From NCBI RefSeq assembly GCF_031846445.1, contig NZ_JAVRHR010000001.1:930001-994000 (forward strand): a DNA stretch of 64,000 nt, in the 5' to 3' direction. This document shows, in pieces, positions 45,694 to 56,100 of the stretch. The stretch comes from Croceitalea rosinachiae. Its GTDB lineage: Bacteria > Bacteroidota > Bacteroidia > Flavobacteriales > Flavobacteriaceae. The position numbers and the translations under genes are program-made. The stretch's first letter is position 1. Every line of letters begins with the position of its first letter. The notes below the pieces were generated by a model. It saw only the letters and a program-made list of their open reading frames with translations. It made no database searches and was not told the origin of the DNA.

Positions 45694-47946
45694 ATGAAAA
45701 CTATTTCATTTTACGGCGTATTTTTAACACTGGTTATGTGCACCCTACTTGCACCTAACACCCAAGCTCAAGTGTTGAACAAACCTACTCCAGCAGACAA
45801 TCCTAATCTCGCTGGAAATTCTGCATGGACTGCAGCCTGCGCCTCAGCAAGTTTTAACGAGTACTATGTGAACTTCACCTGGAATCCACCTTTGGTCAGC
45901 GGTGACAACGAATTTATTCTAGAACTATCAGATGCCAATGGAAATTTTAGCTCTGCTAGAGAACTAGATCGTGCAACGGACAAGAACACTGAATTTGATT
46001 TTGATTTTAGTTTTGCCCTACCCGAAGATGTGCAGGGTGATAATTATCGCTTTAGGGTAAGAAGTACAAGTCCTTCAGTTACAAGCCCCAGCTCAGATCC
46101 TTTTTCCATGTATTTTATTGGTTATAATAACCCTATTCTCGTGAGCCAAGATGGGAGTGGTGTCATTCCTCCTGGGGGAACACTCCAGGTATGCGATGGA
46201 AGCAGCATTCGTATAGAAACCCATAATGTGCCCGATGCAAATACCTATCAGTATAGTTGGTATCGAAGCGGGACGCTTTTATCTGAAACTTCAAATGCTT
46301 TGACCGTATCTGAATCTGGGTTATACTATGTTGAAATAGATTACGGAATTATATGTTCGGGTTCAGCCAATACACTTTCGAATACTATAGAAATTGTTGT
46401 TGCTACCTCACAAGGGGTGGCCATTGACCCACCCTCTCAAACTACACTTTGCGCAACAGAAACTGTTACTCTTGATGCCAATATTAGCGGTATGGGCTAT
46501 TTATATACATGGTTCAACGGAGCAAACATTGTTTCTGGGCCTACTGTTGACGATTCATCTTATGTGGTTGACGGTTCCGTTACTGGTTTTGAAGGAGATT
46601 ACTCGGTAAGAATTGAAGGTGTTGGAATTTGTGCCGAACAATCGAATGCCATTACAATATCTAGTGCCGCAGATTATACCGTATCTCGCGGTAATGATGC
46701 GAGCCTTGTTTTATTGCCAGGCCAAAATCAAAACCTTACTGTAAGTACAACAGCACTTAGCCCTACCTATCAATGGTTTAGAAATGGTGTAGCAATTACC
46801 GGTGAAACTTCAGCGTCGATTACAGCTAATCAAGCTGGAACTTACTATGCCGAAGTGACTCAAAATGGTGGTGCTTGTACATTACCTCCAAAGAATTCGG
46901 AAGAAACAACATTGGTCCTTCCTAATAACTTTGAAGTAATCATTGACTACGTAGGAACCTACAGTGATTGTTCATCCGATAATGTCACTTTAACCGTTCT
47001 TCAAATAAACGCTCTGGATTCCGGTGGAAACCGTTCTGATGTGACCAGTTCTTTACGCACTGCTTTTACCTATCAATGGATAAAAGATGGAACTAATTTA
47101 CCTGGGCTTACATCTGACCAGCTTACTTTAAACGATGTTTCTGACAATGGATTCTATACCGTTGAAGGAAGCATTACAACTTTTAATACTACTTCAAATC
47201 CTTTAGGGATTAGATTAACCTCTGATGAAACTTTAGCAATTTCTAGTACTGATCTGCAATTATGTGACGGTGTGACGGTATCTATTTCCACTACTACAGA
47301 TTTGACTGGCGAAAGCTATACATGGACAAGAGATGGTGTTACCGTTTCCACAACTGACACTGAACTTGCAGCCATTGAAACAGGAACTTATCAGCTTTCC
47401 ATTAGCTCCGACGGATGTCCTATACAATCCAATGAAATCGTAATTACCGATTTTGATGCCTCTATTGTTGAAATAGATGGCGGTAACGCTATCGTTTTCC
47501 CAGAGGGAGAATCTGAAACGGTTACGGCCACAGGGGCCAGTGCATTCGAATGGTATGATGAAGGAAATAATCTTTTATCAAACACTGACTCAGTTACTTT
47601 AACAGATGAAGGAAACTATTTGCTTTTAGCAAGTGTTGGTGCCTGCCAAATAACAAGAAGTTTCACCGTTTCGTATCGTGATAATTTCGAAATACCCAAC
47701 GTTATTACTGCGAATGGTGATGGTATCAACGATTTATGGGTTATTCCAAATACCTATTCAAGAAATACGGAGGTATCCGTAATCATTTACAATGAAAAAG
47801 GAGAAGAAATAATCAACGAGAATGGTTATGAAAATAACTGGCCGCAGTCAAGTGTGGCTTTTACCAAAAAGAACCAAATATTTTACTATAAAATCAAGAA
47901 TGCTAGAAAAACCCTTAGACAGGGTACCATAACTGTTATTCGATAA
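45694..47946 (+). CDS. cell-surface Ig-like protein with type B (gliding-associated) T9SS C-terminal domain
   Basis: About 750 residues started at 45694 (MKTISFYGVFLTLVMCTLLA, signal peptide ending N-T-Q-A-Q). A Met two codons upstream and a GTG at 45610 are weaker choices. A fibronectin-like domain (about 30-145) is followed by five or six Ig-like domains, each with the pattern C-D-G/C-A-T ... Y-x-W-F/Y-x-x-G ... G-x-Y-Y/S-V. Two typical segments are TYQYSWYRSGTLLSE and SPTYQWFRNGVAITG. The last 85 residues, NVITANGDGINDLWVIPNT onward, are the type B CTD that directs export by the type IX system. It is 7 bases from the PorP/SprF gene. Likely a SprC/SprD-like partner of the adhesin, which is inference. 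Confidence 0.85.
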   Translation: MKTISFYGVFLTLVMCTLLAPNTQAQVLNKPTPADNPNLAGNSAWTAACASASFNEYYVNFTWNPPLVSGDNEFILELSDANGNFSSARELDRATDKNTEFDFDFSFALPEDVQGDNYRFRVRSTSPSVTSPSSDPFSMYFIGYNNPILVSQDGSGVIPPGGTLQVCDGSSIRIETHNVPDANTYQYSWYRSGTLLSETSNALTVSESGLYYVEIDYGIICSGSANTLSNTIEIVVATSQGVAIDPPSQTTLCATETVTLDANISGMGYLYTWFNGANIVSGPTVDDSSYVVDGSVTGFEGDYSVRIEGVGICAEQSNAITISSAADYTVSRGNDASLVLLPGQNQNLTVSTTALSPTYQWFRNGVAITGETSASITANQAGTYYAEVTQNGGACTLPPKNSEETTLVLPNNFEVIIDYVGTYSDCSSDNVTLTVLQINALDSGGNRSDVTSSLRTAFTYQWIKDGTNLPGLTSDQLTLNDVSDNGFYTVEGSITTFNTTSNPLGIRLTSDETLAISSTDLQLCDGVTVSISTTTDLTGESYTWTRDGVTVSTTDTELAAIETGTYQLSISSDGCPIQSNEIVITDFDASIVEIDGGNAIVFPEGESETVTATGASAFEWYDEGNNLLSNTDSVTLTDEGNYLLLASVGACQITRSFTVSYRDNFEIPNVITANGDGINDLWVIPNTYSRNTEVSVIIYNEKGEEIINENGYENNWPQSSVAFTKKNQIFYYKIKNARKTLRQGTITVIR

Positions 47947-47953
47947 TATAACC

Positions 47954-50125
47954 ATGCGAAAGTATAACTACCTATTCATAACTGTCATTATCCTTTTTGC
48001 CCACCAATTGGTTGCGCAAGAAGAAACCCCTTTTGTGGCATATGATGTTCCTTCTCAAAACTTAGTAAAGTTCAATAGATTTTTATTGAATCCGACATTT
48101 TCAACTGTTCGAGAAGATAAGTCCTATATTAATCTATTTCATAGAAACCAATCGGTATCTTTCAATGATAACAATCAAACCTATTTTTTAAGTTATAGTG
48201 GTCGTATTGGAGATAGAAGTGGGGTAGGGTTAAGTTTATATACACAACGAGAAGGTCTCATTGATAACTTTGGTTTATTGGCCAACTATGCTTACGGCGT
48301 AAAGTTAAGTGAGAAAAGCAACTTAACCTTTGGTGGTAACTTCTCTTACTACAATAGTGGGTTCAACCAAAATAGAGCAAACCCTGTTGATGACGACCCC
48401 CTTTTGAACGGTTTAGATAATAGTGCTTTGATTACATTTCAACCTGGTTTTAATATCTCGTACGGGGCTTTTGACTTTGGTGTTTTAGCAGATAATTTAT
48501 TCGATTATAATCTAAAAACCAATGAGTCCCTAACGGAGTTTGGAGAAAAAACATATACTGGTCATTTACAATATACCCATCAGTTTAAAAATAGTGCCGG
48601 TATTCTTGAAAACGCTCGTCTAATGCCGTTGGCCAGGGTGCGTACCGACCCTTTGAATGATATTACTTTAGGAGGAAGTTTAATTCTAGACGTCCCTAAA
48701 TTAGGTTGGCTGCAAGCGGGATATGATGATTTTTACGGTGCTGCAGCAGGTGTGGGGTTTAACCTAAACAAAAGGATTTCACTTGGATATACTGTTGAAA
48801 AAGGACTTTCAAACACCTTTGAAAACTTTGGTGTTACCCATGAAATATCATTGGCTTATTCATTTACACCAAACCTAACCGAGGATCGTGTAATGCTTGA
48901 GAAAGACAATGATTTGCTTGTAAGCAATGAAGAAGATGAAGTGCCTCTAGAAGAATTATCCCTTACTGAAAAAGATCTTAAAATAAATGAGCTGGAGAAA
49001 AAATTAGCTGAAAACAATAGCATTATTGATGAGCTATTGTATAGACAAGATTCCATTGAAAAAACAAGACAAGGAGATCTAGAGCGCAGGTTTGCTACCG
49101 TAATGCGCATGGTGAAAAGAGAGACGAATGGCGAAAATCCAGAATTGGAAGAAAAAGCCAAGCAAATGTACTTCGCCAACTTAGACAGTATTGACATTAT
49201 TAATAGTCCACGAAAATCTCCATTGGCCAATACGGGACTAACGAACACCACCGCTTCAAAAAAAGTAATCAAATTGAAAGATTTGAACAATTCTGTTAAT
49301 AGCACTAAAGAACCAACTGTCGCAAACTCTGGATTAACGAATTCAAATACATCTAAAAAAATCAGTAGTCTAAAAGATATGAACACTCCTGCTAAAGTCT
49401 CTCCAAAAGAAACTTATGCAGAAAACACCAAAAAAGACAAAATTTCTACAGGATCCAAAAAATCTTACGGTTTTAAATCATTTGAAATTCCTAGTGTTGA
49501 AAGTGGACATTATTTGATTGCCAATGTATACAAAGGCACCAAATACATGCAAAAATTCATTGACAAACTAAGTGCTGAAGGGATTGAAGCAGATTATTTT
49601 ACCAACCCTAAAAATGGGCTTAACTATGTCTATTTAAAAGATTTCAAAAATAAAAACGAGGCAATTACCGCTTATAAAACAGGCTTAAACGGGGCATATT
49701 CTGGCGATACCTGGGTTATGAAGGTCAAGGGTGCTTACACCGATACCGCATATGCATCCAATACCACAAGCGCTTCTAACTATGATGATGGTGTTTTACA
49801 AAAAAATGTTCAAAATCAACCTGTTCAAAACAACAATGGTGGAGTTAACTATAAAACCTACGACATTGATGGATTAGGCTCAGGCTTTTACATTATAGCC
49901 AATGTTTTTGAAAGACCTGAAAATGCCAACCGCTTTGTAAGACAACTAAATGCCAAAGGTCTAAATGCCAGTTACTTCATAAATCCCGAAAATAACTATC
50001 GGTATGTTTACTTAAAGAAACATCAAGATTGGACGAATGCATTAGTCTCTTACTACTCCAAACTAAACGACGCTTATGAAGATCAAATTTGGATTATGCG
50101 CGTTAAACCAAACCAAACTGCATAA
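47954..50125 (+). CDS. sprF: PorP/SprF-family T9SS outer-membrane protein fused to coiled coil and two SPOR domains
   Basis: A 723-residue protein. The signal peptide (MRKYNYLFITVIILFAHQLVA) and PorP/SprF barrel span about residues 22-310, with NRFLLNPTFSTVREDKSYIN and HRNQSVSF as the family opening. A coiled coil follows (about 335-385, LTEKDLKINELEKKLAEN), then a linker with a 32-residue repeat (about 424-480). Two SPOR domains come next: one at about 515-595 (SGHYLIANVYKGTKYMQKF) and one at about 635-720 (SGFYIIANVFERPENANRF). Plain SprF/PorP proteins end after the barrel. SprF is needed for export of SprB by the type IX system. SPOR domains bind denuded glycan strands. The giant adhesin gene follows after one base. 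Confidence 0.9.
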   Translation: MRKYNYLFITVIILFAHQLVAQEETPFVAYDVPSQNLVKFNRFLLNPTFSTVREDKSYINLFHRNQSVSFNDNNQTYFLSYSGRIGDRSGVGLSLYTQREGLIDNFGLLANYAYGVKLSEKSNLTFGGNFSYYNSGFNQNRANPVDDDPLLNGLDNSALITFQPGFNISYGAFDFGVLADNLFDYNLKTNESLTEFGEKTYTGHLQYTHQFKNSAGILENARLMPLARVRTDPLNDITLGGSLILDVPKLGWLQAGYDDFYGAAAGVGFNLNKRISLGYTVEKGLSNTFENFGVTHEISLAYSFTPNLTEDRVMLEKDNDLLVSNEEDEVPLEELSLTEKDLKINELEKKLAENNSIIDELLYRQDSIEKTRQGDLERRFATVMRMVKRETNGENPELEEKAKQMYFANLDSIDIINSPRKSPLANTGLTNTTASKKVIKLKDLNNSVNSTKEPTVANSGLTNSNTSKKISSLKDMNTPAKVSPKETYAENTKKDKISTGSKKSYGFKSFEIPSVESGHYLIANVYKGTKYMQKFIDKLSAEGIEADYFTNPKNGLNYVYLKDFKNKNEAITAYKTGLNGAYSGDTWVMKVKGAYTDTAYASNTTSASNYDDGVLQKNVQNQPVQNNNGGVNYKTYDIDGLGSGFYIIANVFERPENANRFVRQLNAKGLNASYFINPENNYRYVYLKKHQDWTNALVSYYSKLNDAYEDQIWIMRVKPNQTA
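49226..49384 (+). repeat. tandem 32-residue repeat in the SprF linker
   Basis: The segment A-N-T-G-L-T-N ... S-K-K ... L-K-D-L-N is repeated as A-N-S-G-L-T-N ... S-K-K ... L-K-D-M-N with an offset of 96 bases. It forms a Ser/Thr/Lys-rich spacer between the coiled coil and the SPOR domains. Confidence 0.75.
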
Positions 50126-50126
50126 A

Positions 50127-53100
50127 ATGAAACCAGAATTTAGAGTCAAAAGAGTTTACCCGCTTTTTTTTCTCGTCTTTCTCTTTGTATCAATAGGAAC
50201 GTACGCACAAGAAGTTGTTCCTTTCTCCCCTAGACTCGCTGGAGACAATATTGAGATACGAGGTGATATCATCTTCGTTGGCAACAATATCTTAAATAGA
50301 GCATCAGAAGCAAATCCCAGCGAGGCAAATACACCTTATAATGGAACGGCGAACAACAATTCGCTATGGATGGAATATATTGATATTGATTCAGATGCAT
50401 CTACATTTAGCTCTAGTAGCGCTGAATTGAACATAGCTGACCCTTCTTGTTCACAAGTGCGATACGCCGGGCTTTATTGGGCAGGAACTTATCCTAATGA
50501 AAGAAGTACTGATGGTGGGTCTCAGTTCAATGGAACCCCCCGAATTGAGGAATGGAATGAAATAAAATTTAGAATTCCCGGAGGAACTTATGTGGACCTA
50601 ATTGCCGATAACGACCCTGACCTACCAGGCGAAGAAGATGATATCATTTTTGATGGAATTGACCCATCATCTGGTGGCTTTTTTAAAGACGCACCGGTGA
50701 TATGTTATAAAGAGGTCACTGATTTAATCAGGTCCAACTCAAATCCAAACGGCGAATACACCGCAGCAAATATCAGGGCAACACGTGGAAGAAGAAATGG
50801 ATCCAGTTCAGCTGGATGGGTGCTTGTCATCATATATGAAAACCCCAACGAATCTGGAAAGTTCATTTCCACTTTCGATGGATACGCTGGTCTTTCGGGT
50901 TCTGTTGGAAATGTAGATGTCGCAGTAAATGGGTTTAGAACATTGCCAAATCCTTTCCCTGTAAGGGCAAGAGTTGGTGTTGCTGCTCTTGAAGGGGACA
51001 GGGGCATTACCAATGATCGTTTTTATATAAAAGCAAATTCCGTTACTGGTTTTACCAATTTATCAACCACACTCAATCCTAATAACAACTTTTTCAATTC
51101 AACAATAACTACCGATGGGGCTGAAGTTCCAACTAGAACCCCGTTTGGAACTAACACCTTAGGAACCGACATCGATTTATTTAATCTTAACAATCCGAAC
51201 GAGACCGTTCTTCCAAACGATGAGTCTGGCGCTGTACTTAGGTTTACCTCAACAGGTGATGGTTATGGTCCTTTTTTAACTGCTTTTTCGGTTGAAATTA
51301 TTGAGCCTAATATTGTTCTTGAAAAAAGAGTAGAGGATATTGGTGGAAATGATATCACGGGTGCGGGCGTCAATCTTGGTCAAACCCTTGACTATGTTTT
51401 AAGTTTTAGAAACCTAGGAAACGATGATGCTATAAATTACAGCATTAGAGATGTTCTGCCCATTAACACTACTTTTATCAGTGCGGATTATACAGGAGCG
51501 CCAGGGGTGACCCATACGTTTGATGCTGCTACCAACGAGATTACCTTTAGCATTCCTGATGACTTGGTCGAAATGATAGACCCTACCTATTCGATAAGGC
51601 TCCGGGTACGTGTCGCCGAAAATTGCTTCGATTTTATTGACGCTTGTACAGATTTAATTGAAAATATTGCTTACTCCACGTATCAAGGAGATATCAATAG
51701 CGCAGTAATCACAGACGACCCAAGTGTTTCTGATTTTGACAATTGCGGCTTTGTGACCCCTGGCGCGACCAACTTTCTTTTAGATGATTTAACGGCATGT
51801 AATTATACTAGAACGGTACAATTGTGCGGTGAAAACGTAGTTCTTGATGCTGGTGATGGATTTGATAATTATGTTTGGGTTCTTGACAGTAACAACAACG
51901 GTACAATTGATGCCTCTGACCCAATTTTAAATGATGGGAATCCAGATAGTGATCTTAGCACACAATTGGTCAACAATACAGGCACATACATTGTAAATAA
52001 GCAAGTTGCAGATCCCTGTAAGGATTTCAATGAAATCATTATTGTTGAACTTTTTGGCACTACCCAAATTAACCCAATAACGACCCTAATCAATGATGCT
52101 TCAAACACCATTGATGGTCAAATTCTGATTTGCCCTAATGATGGTGACGAATTACCCGAAGTGTTTTTATGTGGATTAAATGATACCGAACTATTACAGA
52201 TAAACATTCCAGATGCCGATAGTATCGTTTGGGAGCAATTAGATGAAGTAAGTTGTTCGGCTGCGCCAGATGATTGCGCTAACAAAGACAATACTTGCGC
52301 TTGGAACACCGTTGCGAATGGAGGAGATTTTCTGGCAGCAACACCTGGGCAATACAGGCTAGTGATAAATTATCAAAATGGCTGTTTTAGCCGTTTCTAT
52401 TTCAATGTTTTTCAAAATAACCTAGACTTGGTTCACACGAGTGGAGATATTGTATGTACTACCCCAGGAAACATCACCATCACTAATTTAGGTACTGGTT
52501 ATGGTTTTCAATTATTTGATGTTACCAACAATACCATTGATGTTCCGTTCAGCGCTAATAATGGTCCTAGTTTTGATATCACAGCTAATGGAGCTTATAG
52601 GGTTGAGGTTGTTCAATTAGATGCTTCAAACAACCCGATTCCTAATTCTTGCGTTTTTGTTACGGAAGATATTGGTATTTTGGACAGGGACTTTCAAGTT
52701 GACATTTTAACTACTGCAGCAAATTGTAACTCTTTGGGCGATATTACCATTCAAGCTTTGAATGTAAGCCCTAATTATGAGTACGAACTGCGTTTAGATG
52801 ATGGTTCGGCAAATGGTACTTTAGTCGACAATGAAACCGCACAACCTGATAATAATTTCACATTTAATAATGTAAACCCTGGGGACTACATAGTTATAAC
52901 AAGAACTGATGATGGTTGTGAAGATATTCAAAATATTACCTTAACCAGAATACCTGACCCTACCTTGTCTGCGGTGACGACTGCAGCTATTGGTTGTTCT
53001 GCGGGAACTATTGAACTCACCCAAACAGGTGGACAAGGAAATCCTGATTTTCTATTTGCCATTTGGAGCAAAGATGGTGTATTGCTGCACACTCCAGGTG

Positions 53101-56100
53101 GTTCACCAACAGAACAAGAAATTATAAATAATATTGACCCAAACGCTTATCAGGTTGGAACGACTTTTACTTTTGGGTGGAGGGATACCGATGGAGACTT
53201 AATAGATGAATACTTTCCCGGTGAGGATGGGGAGTATGTTTTTATCGTTCTAGATGCTAATAACTGTTACGCTTTTTCAAATCCAGTTACCATAAATGAT
53301 AATGGTAGCTTGTCCATTGATTCCATTTCTGAAATTCAACCATCATGTAATGGAGATGCAGATGGGCAGCTTATTATTAACATTTCTGGAGGTACGGCTC
53401 CTTATCAATATAGCATAGATGGAGGAACAACCTATCAGCCAACCAATACTTTTATAGGTTTGGTCGCCGGCACTTATAACATTCGTGTCCTTGATGATTC
53501 GGGTTGTGATTTGCAACAATCTTATGACCTTGATCAGCCTTTTCCGCTATCAGCTTCTGCTGGAGTATCTAGGGATGTAACTTGCGACCCCAGCAATGGG
53601 GCAGAGGTTCGCATTACCAATGTAGTTGGCGGATATGCCCCGTATGAATATAGTTTTGATGGAGGCGCTACTTGGGGCGCATCGTCCACCGCTTTATTGC
53701 CCGCTGGCAATTATACCGTATTTGTGCGTGACGCAACCTGCTCCTTTCCAATGAATGTTACGGTAGAAGGTTTGCCCATGCCGCCAAATGTAACACTTAC
53801 TCCTGAAGTAGATTATAATTGTGATGGCTCAGGAACAATTACTGCATCACCCAGCATTGCAGGCTATGACTATAGATATGCTCTGGATGGTGTATTTAAT
53901 ACTCCTGAAGACAACAATGTATTTACTAATGTCGCTCCAGGAACTTACACGGTTACAACATACTACCAATCGCAAACGCCGCCAACACCAAGCTTGTTGC
54001 TTTCAGAAGATTTTGGTGTGGGCAATGGAACTATTCCAAGTCCTGATACACAAGGTTATGCTTACGAAGATCAAACCAACGATACCTCTGGAGGGGGAGA
54101 TGCAAACAGTAATATCAATGATTTTGAATATGCAGTAACCAATCGTATTGTTGCTCCTTTTGGAACATGGCTCAGCCCTAATGACCATACGGACCCCACA
54201 GATCCCGATGGAAGGTTTTTGGTTATAAACGTAGGTACACCAAGCCCAGGGCAAATAATATATACAAAACCTATTAACGATATTATCCCGAACAGACCGC
54301 TGCAAATCTCTCTGTACATTTTTAATGTGGTAAGGTCTACCGCGACTATTTTAAACCCAGACTTGACGCTAGAGATTCTCGATGGCTCAAATAATGTGAT
54401 TCAATCTATCAGAACAGGGGAAATCCCAAAAAATACAGGTCCAGATGATTGGGTTTTATTTGACACAACCTTTAATCCAGGTGCCAACACCTCTCTTGAA
54501 TTTGTTATTCGCTCAGAAATATCTGGAAACAATGGTAACGACTTAGCGATTGATGATATCGAGATTTTCCAAATCCCAGAAGTCTGCGAACTCTCTGTCA
54601 CCACTCCAGTAACCGTTGAAGCAGGACGCGTTTTTGGAAGTACGTTAGAAGGCTCCACAAATGTATCTTGTAATGGGTTAACCGACGGAACCATAACTTT
54701 TAGTGTAGCGAATTTTGATGCTGTTGCTGGTTTTGAATATTCAGAAGACGGCGGCACAAACTGGATCCTGTCTACAACATCCCCGGTAACAACCAACCCT
54801 GTTTTTGGCACTGGAAGCCAGACTGTTCTCATTAGAAAAGCCAACGAAATTACATGCACCACCTCAGTTACCCAAATTATAACGGAGCCTACAGCTGTAA
54901 TAGCCAGCGCAAGCATTACAACAGCGCTCTCATGCACGACAAACGCAACCATAACAGCTGAAGCGACAGGTGGCCTTCCTGGTTATGAGTATCAATTGGA
55001 AAATGGTGGAGGTATTGTTATCGGTGCATTTGATTTTGCCACAAATGGCACAAATCGTGTTTTTTCTGGTTTAAGCGACGGAACCTATGTGGTTCGAGTT
55101 AGGGACACGAACAATTGTGAAGATATCATAGATACCCCTATTGTAATTGCACCGATGAACCCAGTTGTCTTTGCAGTTACTCCAACTACATGTTATGCTG
55201 GCTCCAATAGCGCTTCCATTCAGGTGGACGTGACCAATGGAAATGGTGGATATCAATTTAGGCTAAATGCTGGACCATGGTTGACCCCAACACCAACTTC
55301 GGCAACAACATATACCTTTAATGGGCTTTCAAGTGGTTCTTTCGATATCGATGTGAGAGACCAATCGGGTTGCCCAGTGGCTTTGGCAACACAAACGGCG
55401 ACCATAAACCCTGAATTGACCGTTTCTGCAACTGCTCCAAACATTTCGGTTTGTGATACCGATGCTGATATTACAATTACCGCTAATGGCGGTGATGGCA
55501 ACTATGTGTATTCCATTGTTCCTTCGGGCAACACGCCAACACATGTTAGTTTTAACACCACAAACCCCGTTTTTGGTTTTACTCCTGGAAACTACGATGT
55601 TTATGTGAGGGATAACTCGGGCGATACCATTGCCGGTTATTGTGAACAATTTTATACAATTACAATCACCCAAGATGCCGCTTTAGCTTTTACACCAACC
55701 CCTTCTGATGTAAGCTGTTTTGGCGGTTCGGATGGTTCCATTTCAATAACGGCCATTTCTGGTGGACAATCACCTTATACCTATAGCATAGATAATGGTG
55801 CAACTTATGTAACAGGAAACAACTTCCCTAATCTTATCGCAGGAAATTATGATGTGCGCATTAGAGATGCCAACCTGTGCGAATCAGCATCCCAGACTGT
55901 TACAGTTGATGAACCAAATCAAATTGTTGCCGAAGCAACTCAAACACAAGACTATACCTGTGCCCAACAGGGTGAAATTTCTATAGGTAGCATAACGCCA
56001 ACCTCAGGAGGCTCTGGGGATTATCAATACAGCATCAATGGTGGTTCTTGGACTGCAAGTACAACTGGCGGTCATGTTTTTACGAATCTAACTGATGGTA

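Noticed and set aside
48856..49386. Minus-strand frame of 176 codons inside the sprF-like gene
   Set aside because: Antisense to the coiled coil and linker of a well-supported protein.
54401..54952. Minus-strand frame of 183 codons, and similar antisense frames at 55253-55673, 58382-58675, 60072-60674 and others
   Set aside because: They lie antisense to the sprB-like gene, whose plus-strand frame is continuous and shows repeated protein motifs. The antisense translations show no family features.
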